A stretch of DNA of 64,000 bases, taken from NCBI GenBank assembly GCA_033961575.1, contig CM066736.1:8961501-9025500 (forward strand). The letters run 5' to 3'. This DNA comes from Aselliscus stoliczkanus (lineage: Eukaryota; Chordata; Mammalia; Chiroptera; Hipposideridae). The notes below the pieces were generated by a model. The model was given only the letters and a program-made list of their open reading frames with translations. It was not told the DNA's origin and made no database searches. The translations under genes were made by a program, and so were the position numbers. Shown one piece after another: positions 11,561 through 23,039 of the stretch (the first letter of the stretch is position 1; the number at the start of each line of letters is the position of its first letter).

Positions 11561-12424
11561 GCCGAGAGGCCAGACACCAAAGAGGACAGACAGTCCCCGG
11601 CCAACAAAGTACTGATGCACGATTTTTTGACTTGACGATGGTGAGAAAGTGATCCGCATAATAAATTACATGAGTCCCACAGTTTATTGTAATCGAGGCT
11701 TTGTGGTAGATGATTTTGCTCGACTGCAGGCCGATGTAAGTGTTCTGAGCATGTGTGAGGCGAGGCTAAGCTGTCATGTTTGGGAGGTTAGTTGTATTAA
11801 ATGCATTTTCAACTTAGGACGTTTTAAACCTAACGATGGGTTTACTGAGACGTAACCCCCTTGTAAGCTGAGGCCCATCTGTATGCCATTTACATCAAGT
11901 ACAAAACCAAGCAGTGCAAACACATGTTTTTAGAAGTCGGGAGAGTGGTGAGAGGGGCGGGGTGGCGGGGGGTGACTGGAAGGGGATGCGGTGCAGGGGA
12001 CGGGCTGGAGACGTTTTGCTTCTTGAGCTGGGCGCTATTACACAGGGGTGGCAAATCTGTGGCCACTCACCAAGCCGAAAGGATTGGCATCCTTTTTTGT
12101 AATAAGTTACACGTCCATAAAAACGTTTAAATAACACCCAAAGCCCTCCCCATGGCTCCCAGGATCAGGCTCTTGTCTCCCCATCTCATCTCCGGCCTGT
12201 CCCTGCCCCTGCTCACCCTGCCCGTTTCCCCTACAGGCCAAGCTCATGTGCCCACCATCCCGAGAACCTCTCGTCCTGTCCTCACGGGGTCACGGGGGCT
12301 ACAGCCTTACCTGTAACCTTTGCATGTTTTAAACGAGGGGCAAGAAACAATACCGAAGCTGTGTAACTAAAACTCGAAGGCAAGACCCCCAAACCCCGTC
12401 TCCACGGAGGCCCTGTGTTTAATT
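11561..12424. other. Intron 21 segment without recognised element
   Basis: Nothing beyond short open frames in several registers; no domain, RNA gene or clear repeat recognised. Confidence 0.35.
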
Positions 12425-12600
12425 TAGTTCATGGCTCAGCACACTTTCCCCATAAGGGGCCAGAGACCCAATGGTTTATAGGCTTGTGGGTCATTTGGTT
12501 TCTGACCAAACAACTATTCAACCCTGCCAGTGGGGTGTGATGCAGCCCCAGACGATACGAAAATAAATGACTGGGTGTGATACATTCTACGTAGGGTCTC
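12425..12600 (-). mobile_element. hAT-type (MER20-like) DNA transposon remnant
   Basis: Contains CAACTATTCAACCCTGCCAG and surrounding text that is the reverse complement of the element also seen at 47365, 48235 and 59612. Old and diverged. Confidence 0.45.
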
Positions 12601-13639
12601 GCTGGAGCAGTGAGTGTGTGGGGGGCATCTGGGGATGGCCTCGGCCTCCTAACCTTAAACTTGGCCCAGGGTTTCCTCTCCCCGACATACCCCTTCTTAA
12701 CCGCTCTGGGCTGGCTCTCAGGAGCTGCTCAAGGCTGTGTTTTGCTGAGCTGCCTTGAGAAGCCTGGTGAACAGCCAGCAGCCCCATCCGGGCCTCAGGA
12801 GAGCAGATGACAGGTCTCATGGCTCACAGCTTTTGGAAAAGTACTGCTGACAACCAGGCAGTGATCCCCACAGCTGGGCATGGGGGCGGAGGGGGGGACG
12901 AGGTGGGAGCAAGTGAGAGGCACTCGGCAGGCAAGCTGTGCTCAGCCTCCCTCCAGCCAGGGTCATGGTCACTGGGAGAGGAAATGAGGACGAGAGGAGG
13001 CCAGGGACAGACAGACGCTGTCCACAAAGCAGGCACAACAGGTGCACTGGGGACAGGAGATGCAAGCTGTGTAATTAAAGCCTGCAGACACCTGTTGTGA
13101 ACTCGCCCATTCACACCCCTAGCAGGTGGCACACACCTTGGAGGAAGAGACCAACAACAAAAAAAAAAACACAAAAAAACAAAAAAGAGGCTCAGGTGAA
13201 AAGCTCTTCCTCTGTAGCCTGCATGCAGCCTAGGGACGGTTCCAGGGAGGGGGCTGTAGAGTGAGAGAGACCTGGGCCAACTCCTTAGCTCTCTGTGTCT
13301 CCCATGCCCCGTCTTTATCAGGACTCCGTGGAGTAAGGCTCTGTGCAGTGGGTCTACGTGCGCAGCAAACCTTTCCTGGGCACCCCCTCTGCATCAGGGC
13401 CCTGCGGACACAGGCAGCGGACTAGACTGCAGTCTGGGGCTACATTCAACAAGCGCACAGGACAGCACTCCAAGGGCAGCTGTGAGGAGCGCTAGGTGGA
13501 CAGTAAGAGGGGCTACCAGAGAACAGGACAGGCCAAGCTTCCCCGCCTGGGGGTCGGGAGTGAGCCAGTGGAGGGGTGAGCTGAGGGCATCACTTTGAAC
13601 AGCAATTCCGAGCTCCTGAAAACACTGATCACCCAAAGA

Positions 13640-13830
13640 AAGCACAGTATTAACAGCTGGGCACCGCACTGGGCATCTCACATATACTGAGCTGTCTTTA
13701 TCACCTAGCTGTTTGGCAGGCTATTGTCCCTGTTCTACAGATGAGGAAAACTGAGGCTCAGAGAAGGAAAGTGACACAGCCCAGGAAAAAGGGCAACTGT
13801 CTGGAACCCATGCGGTCTATTCCAAGAACT
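13640..13830 (-). mobile_element. MIR SINE remnant, antisense
   Basis: TTCTACAGATGAGGAAAACT and AGGCTCAGAGAAGGAAAGTG are the reverse complement of the MIR core (cctcagtttcctcatctg). Confidence 0.7.
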
Positions 13831-14534
13831 GGCCTCCCCCACCTTCTACCTCGTCCAGACTTAAGAGCCATCTGGATGTTTTTACATCATCCTCAGAGGG
13901 CAAGTCTGTCTGAAGCCTGTTCCCCAGCAATGATCCACAGCGGTCACTAGTGATAACAAGGACACCAGACAGGCTTCCGTGAAATGCCTCCCCTCCTATC
14001 AGTCTGCACGTCCCTCCTCTTACTGAGCCTGGGGGCCCGGGGGAGATAGGCAGGCATCATCTCCAGTCCCATCCTGCAGAGGGGGAAACTGAGGCTGGCC
14101 AACTGCCAAACTGCACTCTGGCGCCAAGCCCCCTGGTCTTCCTGTTGCTCTTCAGCAGGCTGATTACATCATTTGCAGGGCCCGGTAGAATATGAAAACT
14201 TAGGGCCCTGTGTTCAGAAGTTAAGGCTTTTTAAGATGGTGAGAGCAGAGCATTAAGCCAAGTGTGGGGCCTTTTGTGATGACACAGGTCACGTTAACAG
14301 AACTTCTTTCCTGGAAGATTGCTGCCTTCTAGAAACCCTGGTTTGAGCCGCCTGATGTCTGGAGAGGATGGCAGGACGGGAAAGCAGGGAGGCAGGGGCG
14401 TGCTCAGGAGAAACAAGAATATGCTGCCGAGGACTTTCATTTGGCACTGCTGTTAGTGACCCAGGCTCTGTGAGCCTCAGACCTGCCGCGGGTTCAGAGC
14501 CCGCAGCCAGCGCTTCTGTGTGGCCTGACACCCA

Positions 14535-14660
14535 CTGCCATCGCTAACGTTTATTAACTACCTGCTCTGTCCCAGGCACAGCACTACGCGGTTCACATGC
14601 ATAAGCTCATTTCATCTTTTCAACAGCCCTGGAAGTGGCCACGTGGGGAGGAGCTGGGTG
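14535..14660 (-). mobile_element. MIR SINE remnant, antisense
   Basis: TTTATTAACTACCTGCTCTG through CACATGCATAAGCTCATTTC matches the reverse complement of the MIR 3' half. Confidence 0.6.
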
Positions 14661-15049
14661 CCAGTCGGAGCCGTCTGAGGACCCAGTGGAATTTGGGCTG
14701 CCGAGCTGGTCTGTTCGCCGGGAAACGGCGAGATGAGAACTGCCCCACGGGGCTGTTCCGATAAATGGACATCTAATAACGCAAAGCAAAACTTTAGCAC
14801 ACAGTGCTTGGCACAGAGGGTGGCCCTGAACACTACGCTCAATGATAACTATAAACAGTATAATTTATTACTATATCATTATCATAAATCACAACACACG
14901 ATATCTTTAGCATTTTACGCCAGGGGAGACCGAGGCCCAGAAAGCGGGTGGCAGAGAGAGGAGGCGGCTGCCTCCTGACTCACCGCTGTGTCTGCCTTCT
15001 GACTTTTCTAAAGGGTGAGCCTCGAGCTGTCCCGGACGATGATCCCACA

Positions 15050-15260
15050 GAAACGTGCCGGTGGTCTCCAGGCTAACGCTGCCGCCCCAGCTCACACGCA
15101 GGCCCCGAGCGGGCGGTCTGGAGGACCTGACCACGCGCTCCCCGAGCCCTGCACGCGCGCCCACACCCCCCTGCACGCGTGCCCACAGGTGTGTCACCGC
15201 CTGCCAGACACTGCCGCGTTCCTCCCTGGGCCTCCACAGAGTGAACTCCTCAAGAGACGA
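15050..15260. other. CpG-rich patch in intron 21
   Basis: A run of CpG dinucleotides (for example CCCGAGCGGGCGG and CACGCGCGCCCAC) above the local background, with no gene start recognised on either strand. It may be a small orphan CpG island (inference). Confidence 0.35.
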
Positions 15261-15889
15261 GCCTGTGTCTCTCCTGAAACGGCTGCGTGGTGGGCGCCTA
15301 GCACAGTGCCTGGTACAAACGACACTCGTGGGAAGCACTAAAATGATCTGGGCAACGACAGTGACTTCTAGACCTGGGAGCAGGACCACAGGCTGCAGAG
15401 AGGCGTGGCTCCAAACCAGGGCTCGGGGTCAGACACTGAACTCTACACCCCGGCTCAGCGGTGTGGTCCAGGCAGGACGCTCCATGTCCTCGGATCTCCA
15501 GTTTCCTTCTTCATGTCCCTCCATCGCCTCTTTGCAGGGCTGCTGTGTGGCTTTAAAGGAGGTACCACACAGGACAGAGCCCGGCACACAGCAAGCACTC
15601 TGTAACAGGGAGCTGTGATTTTGATAACACCCAGTAGGACAAGCCCGCAAAACCTGCCTGGCAAAATGGACCAGACCCTGAACTATGCCCCTGGCTCTGA
15701 CCTGCGCTGGCCACTGGCTTTGTCTGAAATCGGGCCTGTGGCTTCCCGGACAAGCCTGTCTCCCTGAGAAGGTTCACAGTGACCCCTGCTGGCCGCCCTC
15801 GGAACTGCCTCAGTCCCCGCAGGGTGAGTGAGCGCATAACAAAGCAAGGTGAGCTCTCCCAGGAGCCTGTCTGTCTCCAGGGGTTGATG

Positions 15890-16230
15890 AAAACTCGCGG
15901 CAGAACAATGGCAGGGAGAAGCGACGCCGCTCGTAATTATGCTCGGTGGACACTAATTCCCTGTCTTCTCGAAATAAATTTAAACGTGAGATCAAACCAG
16001 GCGCTTCTCCCTTTCCGTCGCGGTCTTTTGTTCCCTGGATAAGTGTCATCCCTAAATAGACTGCGGAACCAAGTGAAACTGTCATTTCCACGGGATGCTA
16101 TTTCCTGATCAACACGTGCTGTTCGCAGCAATCCCGTTTTGATCTGGCAGTTCTTAAATTGGGCTCCTTCTAAGGAGCGGAAGGATGTTATAATAAAACA
16201 AGCGGACGCGTGAGGCTAAGGGGCTGGATC
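15890..16230. other. Candidate conserved non-coding element in intron 21
   Basis: A repeat-free, high-complexity stretch with many intact CpGs outside a GC-rich context. It includes AGAACAATGG (SOX-type), GCTCGTAATTATGCTCG (homeodomain-type) and GGATAAGTGTCATCCC (GATA-type). It does not code for a recognisable protein. The call rests on texture and motifs only; conservation was not tested. Confidence 0.35.
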
Positions 16231-16463
16231 TTATCGTCACGGCGACCTCACTCACCTCGTACACTTCTTGACTGATCTCCCTGGCTGCAGGGAGATGGAA
16301 AACATCTCCCCAGGGTGTGGTCCCCATCTCACCAGGCCATGCCCATGCCGGGGACCCAAGTTCATGGCTAAGGCCCTGCTAATCAAGACCCGGTGGGTGT
16401 GCATCTTTGCATGGGCCCCGCTGACCACGTCTGCTGAGGAACTGTACACCAGTGTATGATTTA

Positions 16464-16542
16464 TTGGGTTGTCAGAAAAGTCATGATGCATGTTTTCTGT
16501 TTTGCGTTGCAAAAATGCGTCATGACTTTTCTGACAACCCAA
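16464..16542. mobile_element. 79-bp mariner-like palindromic MITE, copy 2 (TA flanks)
   Basis: Begins TTGGGTTGTCAGAAAAGTCA and ends TGACTTTTCTGACAACCCAA, giving terminal inverted repeats of about 28 bp with one mismatch around a 23-bp loop. It is flanked by TA on both sides (16462-16463, 16543-16544), the hallmark of Tc1/mariner insertion. It is better preserved than copy 1. Confidence 0.95.
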
Positions 16543-17361
16543 TAGCATGGAGGGGAGAAGGAAAAGGGGTTTTTGAGGCAAACCATCCAAAGGGCCCCCC
16601 CATTCTCCAAACCACCGAGAGAGTGCAAAGAGGTAGATTTCACACAAAGGTACTTTTCTCTAGTCTCCAAAATATAGGAACTTGTCATTTTGCAACCACA
16701 GTTGACCTTGCAAGATGCTAATTGGCAATTCTAACAGGGACTTGGTTTTCCGGATACTCCTGCTAGAACTTGACAAACAGGTTAAATGGACAAGGCCTAG
16801 TGCGTGGAGCCCTTCACGTTCGCCCATGTAGATTCCCAGAGCTCTCTTAGATCGCAGCCAAGCCCGGATGAGCTGCTTGGCTGGGGCTCATTTCATCTGC
16901 TGTTACACTCTGAGGGCTAGACGGCCTGTCTGTGTGCCACCCAGCACACGCCTGGGGAGTGCCTTGGCTTTAAACATTTCCCCCTCTGCCCTTCCATGAA
17001 GCCGCTGCATGCAGGGCTCGGTGCTGTGTGCCACCTGACTTAATCTGATGAAGTGAACAGTGTGATGTACCATGCAAACTCGTGGCCCTAGGGCTGTCTC
17101 TGGTCCACAGGGTTTGATTTTAGAAAGCAAATTAGTTGACAACTTTCCCCCCTAAGAATTCGGATTGCCAGTTTCTTTTTCAAAACGTCGGGAAAACAGG
17201 TCTGATGAAATCGTGCTCCTGCATGGCACCCATCGCGCGTGGTCCCTCACCTGCCTGCCTTGAGAGATCCCCCCCTAACAGCTGCTGGACTGCATTATTT
17301 GTGGAGGTGAGTCATCCTCATTTTGAAAGGGGCACTCCACAGACAGCCATGTAGACAGCAG

Positions 17362-17510
17362 TCCCCAACCCTGGCTGGACGTTAGAATCCCCTGGGGAGC
17401 TCTGATCAAAATACCAATGTCTGGGCCCCACCTCTGACCAAGGGCATCTAACTGTCTGGGGTGGGGCCTGAGCAAAGGAAGGTGTACGTCACCAGGGGGT
17501 TTGAATGTGC
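17362..17510 (+). mobile_element. MER5A-like hAT remnant
   Basis: CTGGACGTTAGAATCCCCTG, GGGAGCTCTGATCAAAATAC and GTCTGGGGTGGGGCCTGAGC follow the MER5A consensus in order. Confidence 0.65.
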
Positions 17511-17804
17511 CGCCAAGGTGGACCACTGGCTTCACCAAAGGAGTGACTTGGCGGGAGGGACAGCTGACGGGGATGGAAGAGACCGGCCGCCCTTTGTCGT
17601 CTCGCCTCTGGATGGGAGCCTGGCTACTTCGACTGTTTTCTGCACAGTGCTCTGGACAGCAGTACCCGAGGTTAAGGGAGATAAACCAAATGCAGCCGAA
17701 AGATGACCTTTGAAAGAGCGCCGCGTGGCCTTTCAGAGCCGCCTTCCCGCAGGTTCCCCTCCCCATCCCCAACACAGCGTCTGGACCAGACGGGCGCCTC
17801 TCAC

Positions 17805-17921
17805 CTGAAGAGCTCGCGGACCTCCCGGCTGTCAGCCTGGAAGGGGATGTTTCGCACCAGGATCTTGGAGGTGGTCTGCTTTCTGGGAGCTTGTTTCTTC
17901 CGGGCGGAGGTCAGGGCTGGC
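17805..17921 (-). CDS. RBM19: RBM19 coding exon 21 (start of RRM6), last exon in window
   Basis: 117 bp, finishing Lys823 and coding residues 824-861 plus two bases. It encodes PALTSARKKQAPRKQTTSK and then ILVRNIPFQADSREVRELF, so it contains a basic linker, RNP2 ILVRNI (843-848) and helix 1 of RRM6. The acceptor is CACCCTCCAG and the donor GTGAGA. The remaining part of RRM6 and the C-terminal tail (about 100 codons) were not found to the left, so they lie outside the window. Confidence 0.95.
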
Positions 17922-18439
17922 CTGGAGGGTGGGGAAAGGGGCCGGGTCACTCGGGGTGTTGGCTGCCGCTGCCTTACTTACACTGACTGCACCGCCCCCC
18001 ACCCAATGCGTGTCTTCCGTTCAGGTGAGGGGTTTAGGGGTCAGTGTGGGCGAGGCTGAGATGAGCAGGGAGGAGGGCCACAGCTACCGCCTCAGAGCGG
18101 CTGTGGGTGTCTGGTCGTCACCTCCCATCCCTGCGTGTCTCCTGCCCTTCACCTGAGACGCTCAGGGACTTGAAGAAAGGAACCCCGATGAGGGTGAGGC
18201 CGCTTTCTCACCAAATCCGGTCTCCTCTGCCTCTTTCCAGGGGCAGAAAGACCCTGGCTGGTCCAAAGGTCTTGTTGGAGACCTTTCATCACTCACCCGA
18301 GGGGCATCATGCAATTTCTAACCATGGGGATGGGCCGGGGGTGAGAGAGCAAACTCTCAGCCTGAGGGCCAAGGCCCTCCGGAATGCAGGCCTACCCCTC
18401 CTGTCCCCCTGGGAAACCTCCCCTCCCCCAAGCAGGGGA

Positions 18440-18700
18440 GGGTCATGAGCATGGCTGTGAGTTAGTCCAGAGTGAAAGCCTAGGCAGCCATTTAGGATCT
18501 GTGCGATCTGGGCAGGTTCCTCGGCCTCTTTGGGCCTCCGTTTCCTCAACTGTCGAATGGGCCCAATAACAGTGCCAACCTCATCATATTGTTTGAGGAT
18601 TTCATGCAAGAGGCCCTGTCAAACATGGTGCATGCCACGTGACAAACGCTCAGTGAGTGGCCGCTACTGTTATCATGAGTATCATTATGGTTCGCTTCCT
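18440..18700 (+). mobile_element. MIR SINE, nearly full length
   Basis: Runs from the tRNA-like head (GAGCATGGCTGTGAGTTAGT) through the core (CTTTGGGCCTCCGTTTCCTC) to the 3' end (CAAACGCTCAGTGAGTGG). It lies in intron 20 of RBM19. Confidence 0.8.
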
Positions 18701-18859
18701 TTCAGTCTGCCCCACGCTGCCTCCTCAGAGGTCTTCCCTAAGTACCTCCACTAAAATAGTAAGCCCCCGCTTTGTTTTTCTTCCTGGCACTCGTCACGGA
18801 CTCCCAGCCTATGACATGTTTAATCATGTTTCTCTTCACCGTCTGTCCTCCAGGGCTGC

Positions 18860-19285
18860 GCTAAGACAGTAGCCACTAGCCACATGTTAAATCTAAATGA
18901 AAATGAAACGAATTCAAAGTTCAGCTCCTCAGTTGCTGGGGTAGCCAGTCTCTAAGACGGTCCCCAGTGTTCCCTGCCTGTTTGTCTGCGTGCCCTTGTG
19001 CAGCGTAGGGGACATGCTGTGTTAGGACACATCTATGTGACCAGCAGAAGACAAAAGAGGCAATGGTGTGACTTCTGGGAGGACACCCCAGCTGAGCCTT
19101 CGGATGAGCCTGCAGCCCCGGCTGACACTGAGTACAGCTCGTGAGCGACTCCGAGGCAGAACTACGCAGCTAAGCTGCTCTGAACTTCTGCCCCACAGAA
19201 ACTGTGAGATAATAAATGTTTGCTGTCTTACGATGCTGTATGTGGGGATACTTTGTTATGTAGCAGACAAGCTCAAATGCCACGT
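18860..19285 (+). mobile_element. Ancient hAT piece and LTR-like repeat
   Basis: GTAGCCACTAGCCACATGTT (18868 on) resembles an old hAT element. The stretch from about 18945 ends CAGAAACTGTGAGATAATAA then ATACTTTGTTATGTAGCAGA, the usual 3' text of MaLR/ERVL-type LTRs. Both identities are from memory. Confidence 0.5.
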
Positions 19286-19979
19286 GTAGCAAGTGGCTAG
19301 TTTACTGGACGGCACAGCTATGGAACATTATAGAACCTTTCCTTCACTGCCGAAGGGTCTGTCATTGCCCTAGAATGTAAACGCCATCCCCGGCACCTGG
19401 GGAGGGTGTCTGGTGCGCTATAATTGATGTGAGTTTTTGTTGAATAAAAGAATGACTGCATGAGCACTGGCTAGGAACTGAGAACTTGCAAAGTGACTTC
19501 AGCCTGACCCACTAGAGACACGGGACTGAAAAGAAAGATTGCCACAGCTGGCTGAGTGCTCGTGTGCCAGACGATTTTTGCACAACCTCCAGCCATCACC
19601 TTTGCCTTTCCAGGCAGTCACCTGCCCAAGGTCACACAGTTTCTGCATTAGAACCCGAGGCTGTGGGGCTCAGAGCCGGGACTCCCACTCTTACACCACA
19701 GCTCAGGAGTCCCCACAAGGCTTCCAAAGGTTCTTGTACCGGGCCACCTTGTCGCTAAGGATCCTCGGAGTGGCACAGACTGCGATGGGTGAACCATACC
19801 AGAGGCGGCCCAGGCTGGATTCTCAAGTAGCGTTAAAAACCAGAGAAGGAAGAAAAGCAGCAGCTTGTTTGCTCAATGACCACCACGAACGACCAAGTTG
19901 CTGAAAACTACCAAATAAATACCGTAAACCAGCCCTAGGCTAGTTTGAGGTGGTCATTTCATCCCCAGAGGCAGGTGGA

Positions 19980-20090
19980 TGACAATGACAACAATAATCA
20001 GGGCTTACATTGGGCGCGTGCTGTGTGCTGGGCACTGTTCGAAGCACCTCAAGTGTATTAGTTCATCTAGATGTACAAGTAGGTAGAGAG
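19980..20090 (-). mobile_element. MIR SINE remnant, antisense
   Basis: GCTGTGTGCTGGGCACTGTT followed by TGTATTAGTTCATCTAG is the reverse complement of the MIR 3' half. Confidence 0.55.
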
Positions 20091-20247
20091 GTTGGGGCAA
20101 AACTAAAATTCCAAAATTCTAAGATAAATAAATAAAGCCCACTGCTTCAGAAGACCAGTCGTCGGGGCACACTGGTCTGTTGCCATCTCTACACCTACCG
20201 AATCTCTTTTAAATTAACTGGAGGCCGTCTCTGGGCACTGCTGTCCG

Positions 20248-20297
20248 GCTCCAAGAAAGAAAGCCCCATAAACTCCAAGAAAGCAAGCCCCATAAAG
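20248..20297. repeat. Short tandem duplication, about 25 bp x 2
   Basis: CCAAGAAAGAAAGCCCCATA is followed directly by the near-copy CCAAGAAAGCAAGCCCCATA. Confidence 0.8.
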
Positions 20298-20621
20298 TGA
20301 AACATCTAGGTTTCAGAGCTCCTGGTTCAGCCAAAGCACCGGCAAGTCCCAACTCTCCCTTGGTTTATTTACGCGGTCAAGATGAGTGGGATCTCTTGTG
20401 CCTCCTGTCCACGATCTTTTCGTTACAATACACGTGCATTAACCATTGACTCAAAGTACTGGCCTGCTCCCAGTTCATCAGGGAAACGGTGTCAGAGTTG
20501 GCAAGTGTGATGCCACCTGAATTAGGAAGAGGGGTTCACGTGGAGATGATGGTAAAGGGCTGTGAGATGTCCCGCAGAAGGAACCCACTGGGATTAAAGG
20601 GGAGGGGCAGTGAAGACTCAC

Positions 20622-20677
20622 TTGGTGGCTCGTTCTGAGATCCTCACCTCCAGCTTGTGGCCGTCCACGATGTGACC
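20622..20677 (-). CDS. RBM19: RBM19 coding exon 20 (end of RRM5)
   Basis: 56 bp, residues 805-822 plus two bases. It encodes GHIVDGHKLEVRISERAT, the last strands of RRM5. The acceptor is TCTCTCAG. The donor must be AA followed by GTGAGT, since reading on one base later meets a TGA; this leaves phase 2 and Lys823 is completed by exon 21. Confidence 0.95.
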
Positions 20678-21363
20678 CTGAGAGAGAGGACAGAATGGCT
20701 GGGTCCTGTCCTCTTAGAGACACCCACCTGGACCCCTCCCTTCATCAGAGAGGGCTCCAGCTGAGGGAGCGGAAAGGAAACTTCAAAGGAGGGTGCTGAC
20801 TGCTCTCAGGCAGAGGGCCTCGCTGGAATCGAGGGCAGAGAGCGGCTTTTCCTGGAAATGGCTCACCTGGAGCCCAGGCAGCAGCTGGTGGCCACAGGGA
20901 CCCAGCTTCCAATGCTCTCTTGAGCTGTGAGTGCTCCCTGAGCTGTATGCCACTCGAGGGGCGCAGAATTTTCCATTGTTTATAAGCATCCTCAGGCCGA
21001 GTTAACCCCTTTGGTCCGGCATGCAGAGAGTTCAGTTTAGTTTGTATGCTCTTATAAAAAATAAAATCTAAGTCACGTGGTACTTAGTGGTACAGAGTGG
21101 TAAAACTGGCATATGAGCAAAATTACCCTTGAAAATCCCTTAAATTGCCCATAAATATATAGGATCCATAGCTTTGCCTAAATAATTCTTTGTGGCAAGG
21201 TGCACCCAGGTACACACACAGCGAGGGACAGAACAGAACACTGCATGTGCACAGGTGCCAAGTGGCATCTGACGGAATCTTGCCCTGTATGGAAATGTGC
21301 GGAGCTAAAACCCAGTGAAATAGCCAAGTTGGAGTTCCAGTGTCTGATAAAAACCAGGAACAA

Positions 21364-21475
21364 ATGGGCCGGCCGAGTGGCGCGGTGGTTAAGTGCTGGT
21401 TTGGGAAGCCAGTGGCCCGGGTTCGGGTCCCACATATGAGGGCCGGTGACACTGCCCTCAAAAAAAAAAAACCCC
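21364..21475 (+). mobile_element. Short tRNA-derived SINE (head plus A tail)
   Basis: GGGCCGGCCGAGTGGCGCGG carries the A box, GGTTCGGGTCC the B box, then CACATATGAGGGCCGGTGAC and CACTGCCCTC followed by A11. This short form lacks the long body of the 7191 element. It lies in intron 19. Confidence 0.9.
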
Positions 21476-22179
21476 AGCAACAAACAAAACAGAAACCAGA
21501 GATGTGGCCTGGCTGGGGCCACCTTCCTGTGTGGCAGCAACTGGCCAAGGCCAGGAAGTGGCTTCTCCTTAGACGGGGCAGGGGCGCCCCTTCATCCCCC
21601 CGCCCCCCGTCACAGCTGAGTTTGCGAGCCCTGGTGGAGAGCAGAGAGCCCTTCAAACTGAGAGCAGAGGCCCCAGGGGCCATCGCATCCTCATCATTCT
21701 ACCAAATTTAACTCAGCCCTTCGTGGAGTTGCCTTGAGCTAAGGGAAGGTCAAAATTCTACTAAAACAATTGTATGGGCCAAGTGCCTGGTTATATTTTT
21801 GATGACCCCCAAGGCCTTTCCCTGGACCAGGAGTCAGTCGCCTGGAGGGTCCTATACATACGTGAAGCTCTGTATGGGTGCCCTTTCCAGCATGTCCAGC
21901 CCCGCCTGCCTCGCCCTGGCTTATAAACTTGGCCCGTTTCAATGCTCCTTTACCCTCACTTGTGCTCGGCAGGCCTGTGCCCCCTTCCGTACAGTGCACA
22001 GATGTGTGACATGCTGAATGTGGTTGAAAGGGCTCCCTGGACCCCCTTCCATGAACTCGGGGTGTTGGAGCCTTTCCTAGAGGTACAGTCAGGAACGCCC
22101 AGCTGTTCTGGAAACTGTCCTGAAGCAGAACTCCGGTCCTTCCCAAGGGCACTCCAGCCCCTCTGATGGCCTCTCACAC

Positions 22180-22580
22180 CCTTTGTGCTGAGTTCCAGTT
22201 CTTAGGAGGCCCAGCCGGTGTGGCCCCATCCCTCCCACACACACCCTGGCCCTGCTACCCTGGCTTCTTTCTGTTCCTTAAACACAGGAAGCTCACTCCT
22301 GCATGAGGCGCCCTGCTGCCTCCGGCCCTTGGCTTCCTACCTCCTAGACTGCAGCTGACTCCATCTTGTTAATTAGGTGTCAGCTTATTGTCACCTCCTC
22401 AGAGAAGGCTCCCCTGACCACATAACGTGAAGCTGCCCTCCCCCCGTCACAGAGCCTGCTTTATTCCCATCCAAGCTCTTCTCACGACCATGTGTCTTTA
22501 TTCAGAGCTCCACTTCGCCCGTCTCCCCCAGGCCTAGCACAGCGCCTGGCACACATCAGGTCCTCAATGAAAAAGCTGTG
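22180..22580 (+). mobile_element. L2 LINE 3' end remnant
   Basis: Contains the L2 series TGTCACCTCCTCAGAGAAGG, CTTTATTCCCATC, GCCTAGCACAGCGCCTGGC and ACATCAGGTCCTCAATGAA. It lies in intron 19, just downstream of exon 19. Confidence 0.6.
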
Positions 22581-22766
22581 GACTGAGGGACACGCCATCG
22601 GGCCAGGCGCTGAGGAGGGGTCTTCGTTTTTCTTGAGCCACAGTCCCCTAGAGAACTGGAGACACGTGGACTTATCCACATTTCCATTCTGTTTCGGGGT
22701 TGACAGCCACCCCCTCCCCCTGCCGCCAGGTGACTGTTGAGCCTCGGCTGAGAATCCCCACTTTAC

Positions 22767-22846
22767 CTGGAGCTGCTTGAGTGCTTTCTGGGCCTGCTCT
22801 GGCTTCCTGTATTCCACGAACCCAAACCCCAAGGACAGCATCGCTC
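22767..22846 (-). CDS. RBM19: RBM19 coding exon 19 (RRM5 RNP1 strand)
   Basis: 80 bp, completing Gly778 and coding to residue 804, phase 0 end. It reads GAMLSLGFGFVEYRKPEQ and then AQKALKQLQ, containing RNP1 GFGFVEY (784-790) and helix 2 of RRM5. The acceptor is CTCTTCCAG and the donor GTAAAG. The Ala-Met and Leu before RNP1 differ from the remembered human Val-Leu and Met. Confidence 0.96.
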
Positions 22847-23039
22847 CTGGAAGAGAGAGGTGGGAATCACACCGTGTGGCAGGTGGGCAGAAAAAAAAGA
22901 GTGAGCCGAGGCCAAGTGCGAGGCCAAGTGCGAGGGCTCTGACGGGCCCCCGCCCTCCACTTCGGGCCCTTTCTTCATACCCCTCTTCACTCCCTGAAAG
23001 ACCTCTGCTCCGGCTTGCCATTTATTACTAGTCATCTTG

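Noticed and set aside
1..17804. Remaining RRM6 and C-terminal exons of RBM19
   Set aside because: I looked for the conserved RNP1 strand and the C-terminal basic region on the minus strand and did not find them.
21364..21475. tRNA gene
   Set aside because: It has A and B boxes but no complete cloverleaf, and it is followed by a SINE body and poly-A tail. The same holds for the other SINE heads.
22482..23021. Open frame of 179 codons on the minus strand as a separate gene
   Set aside because: It is RBM19 exon 19 read through into both flanking introns; only 22767-22846 is coding.
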